Positions 1 through 7,344 of a stretch of 64,000 nt of DNA are shown in pieces (position 1 is the stretch's first letter; each line of letters begins with the position of its first letter). The notes beneath the pieces were generated by a model. It was given only the letters and a program-made list of their open reading frames with translations, did not search any database and had not been told where the DNA came from. The stretch lies in the NCBI GenBank assembly GCA_964449465.1, contig CAYVBK010000026.1, positions 1-64,000 of the forward strand, written 5' to 3'. Source of the stretch: CAYRXM01 sp964449465. GTDB taxonomy: Bacteria; Chloroflexota; Anaerolineae; JAFGEY01. The position numbers and the translations under genes are program-made.

Positions 1-2
1 GG

Positions 3-134
3 TCAAATATGATCGGGCAATTTCAAGAACTCGAAAAAAATGAGCGAACCGCAAGAATAGGGCTATGGATGATGGATTATACCATTTGTGCAGGCATTGC
101 AGCAAGACCGGCGTTGGTTGAGGGCGTTGGTTGA
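3..134 (+). other. open frame at the left edge, possible tail of an upstream gene
   Basis: One plus frame is open from the window edge to a TGA at 132-134. It reads through the residues MIGQFQELEKNERTARIG and then enters repeat sequence (ALVEGVG). I do not recognise it. It could be the C-terminus of a gene lying to the left, extended into the repeat, or simply non-coding DNA. No ribosome binding site is evident at its internal ATG (position 9). Confidence 0.2.
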
Positions 135-238
135 GCCTGTCGAAACCAACACCCTCGAAACCAGGCCGGCCTCGGCCACCGCCGCCGATTTCGACAAGCT
201 CAACCGGCTTTTTTCAAGCGCAACCGGCTCTTTTCAAG
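111..238. repeat. palindromic and tandem repeat cluster upstream of the UROD-like gene
   Basis: Positions 129-145 (GGTTGAGCCTGTCGAAA) pair with 189-205 (TTTCGACAAGCTCAACC) with one mismatch, forming a large stem-loop. Short tandem copies flank it: GCGTTGGTTGAG occurs at 111-122 and 124-135, and CAACCGGCT followed by TTTTCAAG occurs at about 201-219 and 221-238. The AAGGAGG ribosome binding site of the next gene overlaps the end of the last copy. Sequences of the GGTTGAGCCTGTCGAAA type are familiar intergenic repeats in environmental bacterial genomes (recollection, not searched). Confidence 0.6.
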
Positions 239-249
239 GAGGTTATTTG

Positions 250-1254
250 ATGAACAACCGCGAACGCGTGATCGCCGCATTGCAACACCGCCAACCCGAC
301 CGCACCCCCTATCACATCGGCATGACCCAGGTGACACATGCCCGCATGGCCGCCTATTATGGCAACCCGCAGTTTGAGACCGACCTGGGTAACTGCCTCA
401 CCATACTGGGCTGCGAGCCGGCCGGTGCCTGGCAAGAGGTGGCCCCCGATGTGTGGCAGGACCAGTTTGGCGTGCGCTGGAACCGCGCCGTAGACAAGGA
501 CATTGGTGTAGTCTGTAACCAGGTGATTGATTCCGACACATGGATGAGCTACCGGTGGCCCAACGCCGACGATCCCACCCGCTATGGCAGCTATGCCAGG
601 GTTCTACAAGACAAACAAGACAAATTTGTGGTCGTCAATCACGGATTCAGCCTGTTTGAGCGCGCCTGGACGATGTATGGCATGGAAAACCTGTTGATGG
701 ATATGGCCGCCGAGCCGCGTTTTGTGCATGCCCTGCTGGACAAAATCCTGGAATTCAACCTGAGCATCATTGACCATGTGTGCGCTTTTGATGTGGACGC
801 CATGATGTTTGGCGACGATTGGGGCATGCAAACCGGGCTGATCATGGGGCCGCGCCGATGGCGCGAATTCATCAAACCGCGCGTCGCCCAGATGTACGGC
901 GCAGTACGAGCTAAAGGCAAGTATGTCTTGATTCATTCGTGCGGCAAGGTGGATGAAATTTTCCCCGACCTGATCGAGATCGGCCTGCACGTCTTTAACC
1001 CCTTTCAGCCCGAAGTGATGGATGTTTTCGAGATGAAACGCCGTTATGGCGACAGCCTCAGCTTTTACGGCGGCATCAGCACGCAAAAGACGCTGCCTTA
1101 TGGCACACCGCAGCAAGTGTGCGACGAGGTGCGACGGCTGCTGGACGAGGTCGGGCGGGAAGGCGGCTATATCGCCGCGCCGGCGCACGCCATCCCCGCC
1201 GACGCCCAACCCCAAAACATTGCGGCCATGATCGAGGTATTGCAACGTCAATGA
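250..1254 (+). CDS. uroporphyrinogen decarboxylase-fold (UROD/MtaA-like) protein
   Basis: A 334-residue protein of the UROD superfamily. It opens with NNRERVIAALQHRQPDRTP, the usual start of the methyltransferase-like branch, and carries an HSCG segment near residue 240 that resembles the zinc-binding motif of MtaA/CmuA-type cobalamin-dependent methyltransferases. GDDWGMQTG lies in the substrate-pocket region. These features argue against true heme-pathway HemE; a corrinoid- or methyl-group-related role is more likely, but the substrate cannot be read from sequence. The start at 250 is supported by AAGGAGG about 7 bases upstream. An earlier in-frame start at 88 would translate the repeat region and is rejected. 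The stop overlaps the next start (ATGA), implying cotranscription with the membrane glycosyltransferase-like gene. Confidence 0.8.
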   Translation: MNNRERVIAALQHRQPDRTPYHIGMTQVTHARMAAYYGNPQFETDLGNCLTILGCEPAGAWQEVAPDVWQDQFGVRWNRAVDKDIGVVCNQVIDSDTWMSYRWPNADDPTRYGSYARVLQDKQDKFVVVNHGFSLFERAWTMYGMENLLMDMAAEPRFVHALLDKILEFNLSIIDHVCAFDVDAMMFGDDWGMQTGLIMGPRRWREFIKPRVAQMYGAVRAKGKYVLIHSCGKVDEIFPDLIEIGLHVFNPFQPEVMDVFEMKRRYGDSLSFYGGISTQKTLPYGTPQQVCDEVRRLLDEVGREGGYIAAPAHAIPADAQPQNIAAMIEVLQRQ

Positions 1255-2888
1255 ACGGACCTACTATGCGCAAAATCAACCTGTACACCGTTTTGAACGG
1301 CCTTTTTGTCCTCCTATCGCTGATCTACCTGATCTTGTTCGGCGTTCATTCGCTCACCCGTCTGCGCCAGTTCTCACCCGATTCGATGAACTATGTAGAC
1401 GTGGCCCGCAACATCATCGGCAGGCGCGGCATCACCCAATCTACCCTGGGCTTTAATCAACCGCACTGGGATGCCCGCCGCACCATCCCCACCCCACTGA
1501 CCTCGCAGCCGCCGCTCTATCCCCTACTTATCGCCTTGCTCGGCCTCTTGGGAGCCTCTCTGCCCAATGCGGCACTGCTGGTTCCGCTGTTTTTCTACGG
1601 CCTGAGCCTGCTGCTGGCCTATGGCCTGGCCCGCGAACTGTACGGCCACGGCCCGGCCATCCTGGCCGTGGGCTGCCTGTTGATCTATGCGCCGCTGCGT
1701 TATGTGGCCTCATTTGCCTGGAGCGAATCGGTGGCGCTGACCTGGGTGCTGCTGGCGTTCTGGCTGCTGGCCCGCCCGCCGCGCAGCCCTCGTCAACAAA
1801 TCGCCTTGCCTTTGGGCGCCGGCCTGGCTATGGGGCTGGCTTTTGCCACCCGCTATGCTTTTTTGCCGGCCTTTGTGCTGGGCGTCCTGTCGCTGATTGA
1901 CCTGCGCGACCAACGCCGCATGCTGCGCAACCTGGCCCTCTATACGGCCGGGTTTGGCCTGCTGGCCGTCTGGGTGATCGGACGCAGCTTGATTTTCGAC
2001 GGCACGCTGCTCGGCCCGGCTCGCAACCCCTCTTTGCGCAACATCAGCTATAACCTGTATGACACCATCGTCGCCACTTTTGAAATGTACCTCGACGTGG
2101 CCCGGGTCACGCCGCCCACCCAATACCTGGCCTTTCGCCTGTCACTGCTGGTTTTGGGGCTGATCGGCCTGCTGCGGCGCAAACTGCGGGCCACCCTGGA
2201 AGGGGTCTTTTTGAGCGGCAAAACTTTCCTGCTCACCTTTTGGGCGCTGGGCTACCTGGCCTTTCTGCTGTATCAACGCACCACCACCCACTTTGACAAC
2301 ATTGGTCCACGCCTGATCGTACCGGGCGGGGCTGTGCTGGTCATCTTGGGGGCGGTCTGGCTGGCGCAGACGCTGCGCCTGGCATGGCCGGGCCGATCTG
2401 ACGCCCCTGACGCCATGCACCGCTACCTGGTCTACCCCGCCTTACTGCTGGCCGGATTGTCCATCGCCTGGGAGATACAGACATTGCGCGCCCAACCGCC
2501 CACCAGCGAGGCGCAGGCCATCGCCCGATCAGAACGGCTGAGCTGGGTGGCCGCCCAAACCACCGACCGCGACCTGATCATCGGCGACGACACAATGGAC
2601 ATTCCTTTTTATTTCAACCGCAGCGCAGCAGTATCCTTTTCACCCTATCCATACACCGATTATTTTGAATATGACCAGTTGATGGACCTGGTCCAATCGC
2701 ACTGTGGCGAATACGACCGCTTTTTTATGGTGCTGCGCCAACGCTATCATGCGAGGCGCGAATGGCAGTGGGCCTATGGCACATTTATCGCCAACCTGGC
2801 CGAGGGACTCACCCAGGACTATCCAGGCATCATTTATCGCCGTCAGTTGAGCGATGGGCATATTCTCGAAATTCAATGTGCAAAATAA
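1251..2888 (+). CDS. polytopic membrane protein, GT-C / glycosyltransferase 39-like
   Basis: A 545-residue integral membrane protein. An N-terminal membrane segment (residues about 10-30) is followed by a periplasmic-type loop containing FSPDSMNYVDVARNI, whose DS-x-x-Y-x-x-x-A pattern resembles the acidic first loop of GT-C glycosyltransferases. About ten further hydrophobic segments follow, then a soluble C-terminal tail with DDTMDIPFYFNR. Family knowledge suggests use of polyprenyl-phosphate-linked sugars at the membrane; the acceptor is unknown. The start at 1251 overlaps the previous stop (ATGA). A second ATG at 1266 (MRKIN) is possible. The gene is followed after 11 bases by the DUF4838 gene, so the three probably form one operon. 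Confidence 0.65.
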   Translation: MNGPTMRKINLYTVLNGLFVLLSLIYLILFGVHSLTRLRQFSPDSMNYVDVARNIIGRRGITQSTLGFNQPHWDARRTIPTPLTSQPPLYPLLIALLGLLGASLPNAALLVPLFFYGLSLLLAYGLARELYGHGPAILAVGCLLIYAPLRYVASFAWSESVALTWVLLAFWLLARPPRSPRQQIALPLGAGLAMGLAFATRYAFLPAFVLGVLSLIDLRDQRRMLRNLALYTAGFGLLAVWVIGRSLIFDGTLLGPARNPSLRNISYNLYDTIVATFEMYLDVARVTPPTQYLAFRLSLLVLGLIGLLRRKLRATLEGVFLSGKTFLLTFWALGYLAFLLYQRTTTHFDNIGPRLIVPGGAVLVILGAVWLAQTLRLAWPGRSDAPDAMHRYLVYPALLLAGLSIAWEIQTLRAQPPTSEAQAIARSERLSWVAAQTTDRDLIIGDDTMDIPFYFNRSAAVSFSPYPYTDYFEYDQLMDLVQSHCGEYDRFFMVLRQRYHARREWQWAYGTFIANLAEGLTQDYPGIIYRRQLSDGHILEIQCAK

Positions 2889-2899
2889 GGAGGTTTTTT

Positions 2900-4906
2900 A
2901 TGCAAGGCTGTGATGTTCGACGCATCGGCTGGATTGCCACGCCCGATGCCCAAACCAACGCCGTGATCTCGTATGCCGCCGGCGAACTGGCCGACTATGC
3001 GTATCGTTTGTATGGCACGCGCTGGACGGTGGACTCGATGGCCGCGTCTACGCCGATCGCGTCTACGCCGATCGCGTCCGCGCCGATCGCGTCCGCGCCT
3101 CTTGCCGACTGGCCCACCGTCTGGCTGGGCCTGGCCGATCAATTTCCGGGCAGCCCACTCACGCTGGCCGAGTGGGACGATGGCTATGCCATTTGGGCCC
3201 GCGATGTACCCATCGCCCGCGACCTATTCATCGTCGGGCGAAATGCGCGCAGTGTATTATTTGGCATTTACACGTTTTTAGAGATGCAGGGCGTTCGTTT
3301 TGTCTTTCCGGGCGAGGAAGGGGATGTGGTGCCGCCCACATCAGAACTGACCGTACCCGCTGTCCCGTTGGTGCAGCAGGCACAGCATCGCCATCGCGGG
3401 GTGTGCATCGAGGGAGCCACTTCGCTGGAGCATGCTCTGGCCGTGATTGACTGGTGCGCTAAAAAGCGCATGAACACCGTCTTTTTGCAGTTTGTATCCA
3501 GCCGCTATTTTTTCAACAACTGGTACGAGCGCCGATACAACCCCCAATTTGCCGGCCCACCGCTGAATGACGCGCAGGCTTTGGCGTTGGATGACCTGCT
3601 CATCGCGGCGATGAAACAACGCGGCCTGGTCTTTCACCGCGTCGGTCACGGCTGGACCAGCGCCGCCGTCGGCCTGCCACGTTCGGGCTGGGTGACAGCC
3701 GATGAAGAGGTGCCGCCGCAGTACGTGCGCTGGCTGGCCGAAGTGGACGGCACACGCGAATTGTTCCACAACATCCCCATCAACACCGAGCTGTGTTACA
3801 GCCACCCGCCGGCCCTGCAAGGCCTGGTCGAGACCATCGTCGGCTATAGCGAGCAGCACCCCGAAATGGACGTGGTGCATGTCTGGCTGTCGGATGCCAC
3901 CAACAACAAGTGCGAGTGCGCCGACTGCCGCAAGCTATCCATCTCGGATTGGTATGTCCAGGTGATCAATGCCCTGTCCAAAGCGTTACACGAACGCATC
4001 CCCGAAATGCGCTTTGTATTCTTGTGCTACATTGAACTGCTGTGGCCGCCGGAGCAATTGACCATAGATGAGCAGTATGGCAACATCATTATGATGTTTG
4101 CGCCCATCGCCCGCTGCTATGGTCACGCTCTGCACGACCCCGCCTGCGATGACGGGCAGGAATGGCCGCGCCCGCCGGTCAACCAATTCCATACTTCGCG
4201 GCACAATGCCTTTTACGAGACGGTACTGGCCGGCTGGCGCAAGGCCTTTGGCGGCGACAGCTTTGACTTTGACTATCACCTGATGTGGGCCAACTGGTTT
4301 CAACTCACCGACACGCGCATCGCCTGGCTGCTGCACGAGGACCTGAGCGAGTTGAAACAGCGCGGGCTGGACGGCATCATCAGTTGTCAGGGCTTTCGCG
4401 TCTTTTACCCCTCCGGGCTGGCCATGACCACCCTGGCCGAAGCCTTGTGGAACCCGCAAATGCCGTTCGAGCAAATCCGCGCCGCCTATTTGCAAGCCGC
4501 CTATGGCGAACACGCCGCCCTGGCCGGCGAGTATCTGGACACGGTGGAAAAGCTGGTGAACACCGGCGACCCACACTGGCGCACCCCGCCGTTCTCCACC
4601 GCCACCGCCGCCCAACTGGACAAAGCCGCCGCGTTCCTGGCCGACTCGCTGGCACAGTTGAACGAGCGGCTGAACGCCAGCGACAAGACGCGGCAGCGTG
4701 CTTTGAGACTGCTGGCGCATCACGCCCGCCTGCTGCAATTCATCGTCGCCGCCCATCAGTCTCACCTGGCTGGCCACCCCGAACAGGCCGATCAACAACT
4801 GGATCAGGCCGTCGCCTGGCTACAAAACACCGAAGCGCAGCACAGTCAGGACATTGACGTGATGCTGGCGATACGCCTGGCCGTCAACCCACACCGCGCC
4901 GGCTAA
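2900..4906 (+). CDS. DUF4838 domain protein, glycoside-hydrolase-like
   Basis: A 668-residue protein. Residues about 90-170 resemble the alpha-glucuronidase N-terminal fold, and the rest matches the DUF4838 type: VVHVWLSDATNNKC followed by CECADC and a later DYHLMWANW segment. Such proteins are thought to be carbohydrate-active, but no activity is established. I see no signal peptide, so it may act in the cytoplasm. Residues about 49-68 are a low-complexity ASTPI/ASAPI repeat encoded by four 15-bp DNA units. The start at 2900 follows a strong AAGGAGG. The gene ends 6 bases before the convergent membrane gene on the other strand. Confidence 0.7.
   Translation: MQGCDVRRIGWIATPDAQTNAVISYAAGELADYAYRLYGTRWTVDSMAASTPIASTPIASAPIASAPLADWPTVWLGLADQFPGSPLTLAEWDDGYAIWARDVPIARDLFIVGRNARSVLFGIYTFLEMQGVRFVFPGEEGDVVPPTSELTVPAVPLVQQAQHRHRGVCIEGATSLEHALAVIDWCAKKRMNTVFLQFVSSRYFFNNWYERRYNPQFAGPPLNDAQALALDDLLIAAMKQRGLVFHRVGHGWTSAAVGLPRSGWVTADEEVPPQYVRWLAEVDGTRELFHNIPINTELCYSHPPALQGLVETIVGYSEQHPEMDVVHVWLSDATNNKCECADCRKLSISDWYVQVINALSKALHERIPEMRFVFLCYIELLWPPEQLTIDEQYGNIIMMFAPIARCYGHALHDPACDDGQEWPRPPVNQFHTSRHNAFYETVLAGWRKAFGGDSFDFDYHLMWANWFQLTDTRIAWLLHEDLSELKQRGLDGIISCQGFRVFYPSGLAMTTLAEALWNPQMPFEQIRAAYLQAAYGEHAALAGEYLDTVEKLVNTGDPHWRTPPFSTATAAQLDKAAAFLADSLAQLNERLNASDKTRQRALRLLAHHARLLQFIVAAHQSHLAGHPEQADQQLDQAVAWLQNTEAQHSQDIDVMLAIRLAVNPHRAG
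3044..3103 (+). repeat. 15-bp in-frame tandem repeat, four units
   Basis: Four consecutive 15-bp units (GCGTCTACGCCGATC and close variants) encode ASTPI, ASTPI, ASAPI, ASAPL. The first two units are identical. This is recent slippage-type expansion inside a surface loop of the DUF4838 protein, between its first segment and the conserved domain. Confidence 0.9.
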
Positions 4907-4912
4907 AACCGG

Positions 4913-5518
4913 CTATTTGCGGCCTTTGCCCCTGGCCGGCAGACGTTTGCGAATCAGCACGGCGATGGTGGCCAACACCATCGCCACTGCCACAATCCGC
5001 ACGATGAGCGATTGAAAGTTGGTGCCGATGAGTATGGCATGCCCTGTCACCAACCAAAACGCCACATAGTTGAGATAGTGAACCACCCGCCAGCTTTTCC
5101 ACTTGCTGCGCAGCCAGGCCGCCAGAGCCGCCAGCCCCACCAGCGGCCAGACCACCCGCCCGCTGAAACGGATAAAATCTACCGGCGGCCACCACCTGGG
5201 AACAAAGACGCTCCACGAGCCCACCTCCCAGGCCAGCATCAGCGGATGCAGCATCATGGAAACCAGACCGGCAATGGACACGACATGATGCACCTTGATA
5301 AACGGACGACCGAAAAAGCGCACCAGTTGGGTCAGGTAAACCGAAGAAACGATGGACAGAAAAATGGCCTGATAAGCGATCAGAGCCGTCACCCGCACGA
5401 TCCCATAACTCAGACTGCCCGGCGGATCGAGGATCACCAGCCCCACCGAGGCCAGCAGCACAGCCAAAACAAGCAGGATCAAATACACAGTGTTTTTGGG
5501 TTTGCTTCTAGGCGACAT
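4913..5518 (-). CDS. ferric-reductase-like heme-binding membrane protein
   Basis: A 201-residue protein with about six hydrophobic segments. Conserved histidines lie in two helices: KVHHVVSIAGLVSMMLHP at about residues 74-91 and VVHYLNYVAFWLVTGHA at about 145-161. Paired histidines of this kind ligate two b-type hemes in the ferric-reductase-like transmembrane family (FRD, MsrQ/YedZ, Nox-type). No FAD or NADPH domain is attached, so an electron donor or partner must be separate. The C-terminus is basic (RKRLPARGKGRK). It lies alone on the minus strand, and its end is 6 bases from the convergent DUF4838 gene. Confidence 0.7.
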   Translation of the reverse strand: MSPRSKPKNTVYLILLVLAVLLASVGLVILDPPGSLSYGIVRVTALIAYQAIFLSIVSSVYLTQLVRFFGRPFIKVHHVVSIAGLVSMMLHPLMLAWEVGSWSVFVPRWWPPVDFIRFSGRVVWPLVGLAALAAWLRSKWKSWRVVHYLNYVAFWLVTGHAILIGTNFQSLIVRIVAVAMVLATIAVLIRKRLPARGKGRK

Positions 5519-5632
5519 GTTTGCGCTCCTTGTCTGAACAATCTATTCGAGGAATGGGTGACATTATAACATACCCCTGCCCAGCGACCAAAAGGCGCAG
5601 GAATTTGGGCAGGCTGAGAATTTTGACGGGCG

Positions 5633-5661
5633 TTGACGCTCGTTGGCGGATATGCTATAAT
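5633..5661 (+). promoter_or_regulatory. sigma-70-type promoter with extended -10, leaderless arrangement
   Basis: TTGACG (5633-5638), a 17-bp spacer, then TGC-TATAAT (-10 at 5656-5661). A second TTGACG at 5623-5628 is out of spacing. The expected transcription start, 7-9 bases after the -10, falls at 5668-5670, on the ATG of the downstream gene. Confidence 0.8.
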
Positions 5662-5669
5662 CGCCGCCT

Positions 5670-6329
5670 ATGGATGATTCTGACTGGTCGGGCCAACTTC
5701 CTACTCTGGTTTACAGCGCGGCCGAGTATTATTATCGTTACCGCAACGAAGAAATCATCAAATATCTCCCATATCGCCCCAACCTGACCGTGCTGAACTA
5801 TATTGAGGGACAAGCCACCCCGCGCGTCCAGGCCACCCTGGACAGCCAAATGCGCGGACGGACGCGCACGGCCTGGGACTGCGTGCCGACGCGGCCGCGC
5901 GGCCTGTCTGCCGATGCCCGCGCCGTGATCGCTCAGGAGCATTTGCCGTTCGCCGACGAGGTGTTCGACGCCGTGATCTGGCAACGCCAGCCGCCGCTCT
6001 CGATGGCCCTGCCCCTGTGCGCCGAAATCGTCCGTGTCCTGGCGCCGCACGGTCGGCTGATCGTATGGCAGCCGATGGCTGGAGGGCAGGCCGGCATAGA
6101 TTGGATGGCCACATGTCTGACCGCAATCGGCGGCGAGCCTTTTGATTTTCTGGCCTCGCCGGTGATGCGACTGGTCGGCGCCATCCCCGGCCTGTCCCAT
6201 CATTTCCTGGCCCGCTGGTGTGTCAAACTGGCTTTTGCCATAGACCATGCTCTGGCCGGCCACCCGGCATGGTCAAGGCATGGACGATATTACATTCTGG
6301 CCGCCGATAAAGGAGAATGCGATGGCTGA
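5670..6329 (+). CDS. class I methyltransferase-like protein with degenerate SAM motif
   Basis: A 219-residue protein. The central part (LPFADEVFDAVIWQRQP, then EIVRVLAPHGRLIVWQP at about residues 120-140) follows the post-I to motif III pattern of type 11 SAM methyltransferases. The usual glycine-rich motif I near the N-terminus is not recognisable; LTVLNYIEGQATPRVQ sits in its place. It may be a diverged methyltransferase or an inactive relative. The ATG at 5670 lies directly at the predicted transcription start and has no Shine-Dalgarno. The end overlaps the GT2 gene by 8 bases, so it is translationally coupled with a lipid-linked sugar transferase, and a role in glycan or lipid modification is plausible. 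Confidence 0.5.
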   Translation: MDDSDWSGQLPTLVYSAAEYYYRYRNEEIIKYLPYRPNLTVLNYIEGQATPRVQATLDSQMRGRTRTAWDCVPTRPRGLSADARAVIAQEHLPFADEVFDAVIWQRQPPLSMALPLCAEIVRVLAPHGRLIVWQPMAGGQAGIDWMATCLTAIGGEPFDFLASPVMRLVGAIPGLSHHFLARWCVKLAFAIDHALAGHPAWSRHGRYYILAADKGECDG

Positions 6330-7344
6330 ACCCACATTGGATGTCACGGTCATCTTGCCGGTATACGAAGAGGCCGAAAACCTGCCCATTTTGTACGCCG
6401 AACTGACCCATACGCTGAGCCGGTTGGGACGCAGCTATGAGATTCTGGCAATAGACGACGGCAGTCGCGACCGTTCGTTCGAGGTGCTGCAAGGACTGGC
6501 CGCCGCCGACCCGCACATGCGGGTGATCCGCTTTCGGCGCAATTTCGGCCAGTCGGCGGCGTTCCAGGCCGGCTTTGACCATGCGCGGGGCACGGTAGTG
6601 TTGACCATGGACTCGGACGGTCAGAACGACCCGGCCGACATTCCGGCTCTGCTGGCCGAGATGGAACGCGGCAACTTTGACTTGGTGGGCGGCTGGCGTC
6701 AGGACCGCAAAGAGCCTTTTCTCACCCGCCGCCTGCCTTCGTGGATCGCCAACCGCCTGATCGGGCGGGCTTCGCGCATCCCCCTGCACGATCGCGGCTG
6801 CTCACTGCGTGCCTATCGCCACGACCTGCTGCGCCACATGCGGCTGTACGGCGAACTGCACCGCTTTATCCCCGAACTGGCCAGTCAGATCGGCGCCCGC
6901 ATGTCTGAGGTGCCGGTCAACGACCGCAAACGCCGCTACGGTCGCTCCAAATACAACATTTCGCGCACCCTGCGCGTGCTGCTCGACCTGGTGACAATCA
7001 TCTTTTTGCTGGGCTATCAGGCGCGGCCGATGCAGTTCTTTGGCCTGCTGGGACTGGGCTGCGGCGGTCTGGGCGGGCTGATCGGCGCGTACCTGGTGAT
7101 TGCCAAAATCATCCATGGATTGCTGGGCGGCCTGGAGGCTTTTCGCCGTTACGAGATCGGCACCAGCCCCTGGCTGATGTTTTCAGTGCTGCTGATGATG
7201 TTGGGCGGTCAATTTTTAACTATGGGACTGCTGGGCGAAATGATCACCCGCGCCTATCACGAAGCCCAAAACAAGCACATCTATGTCATCCGCGACATGA
7301 TTGAACCCCCCGATTCCCAACAGACCACGCAGGAAACAGCATGA
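6322..7344 (+). CDS. GT2 family polyprenyl-phosphate glycosyltransferase
   Basis: A 340-residue protein of the DPM1/GtrB/ArnC type. Residues 8-15 (VTVILPVY) open the GT-A fold, IDDGS lies at about 44-48, and the metal-binding DSDGQNDP is at about 97-104. Two C-terminal membrane hairpins follow (about 235-265 and 280-305). Family members transfer a sugar from a nucleotide sugar to undecaprenyl phosphate on the cytoplasmic face, feeding GT-C enzymes outside. The start at 6322 has AAGGAGA 6-7 bases upstream, within the end of the methyltransferase gene. Its stop overlaps the next start (ATGA), tying it to the large membrane protein that follows. Confidence 0.85.
   Translation: MAEPTLDVTVILPVYEEAENLPILYAELTHTLSRLGRSYEILAIDDGSRDRSFEVLQGLAAADPHMRVIRFRRNFGQSAAFQAGFDHARGTVVLTMDSDGQNDPADIPALLAEMERGNFDLVGGWRQDRKEPFLTRRLPSWIANRLIGRASRIPLHDRGCSLRAYRHDLLRHMRLYGELHRFIPELASQIGARMSEVPVNDRKRRYGRSKYNISRTLRVLLDLVTIIFLLGYQARPMQFFGLLGLGCGGLGGLIGAYLVIAKIIHGLLGGLEAFRRYEIGTSPWLMFSVLLMMLGGQFLTMGLLGEMITRAYHEAQNKHIYVIRDMIEPPDSQQTTQETA

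Noticed and set aside
250..1254. assignment as HemE (heme-pathway uroporphyrinogen decarboxylase)
   Set aside because: The HSCG motif and N-terminus fit the methyltransferase-like branch of the superfamily better; no heme genes are nearby.
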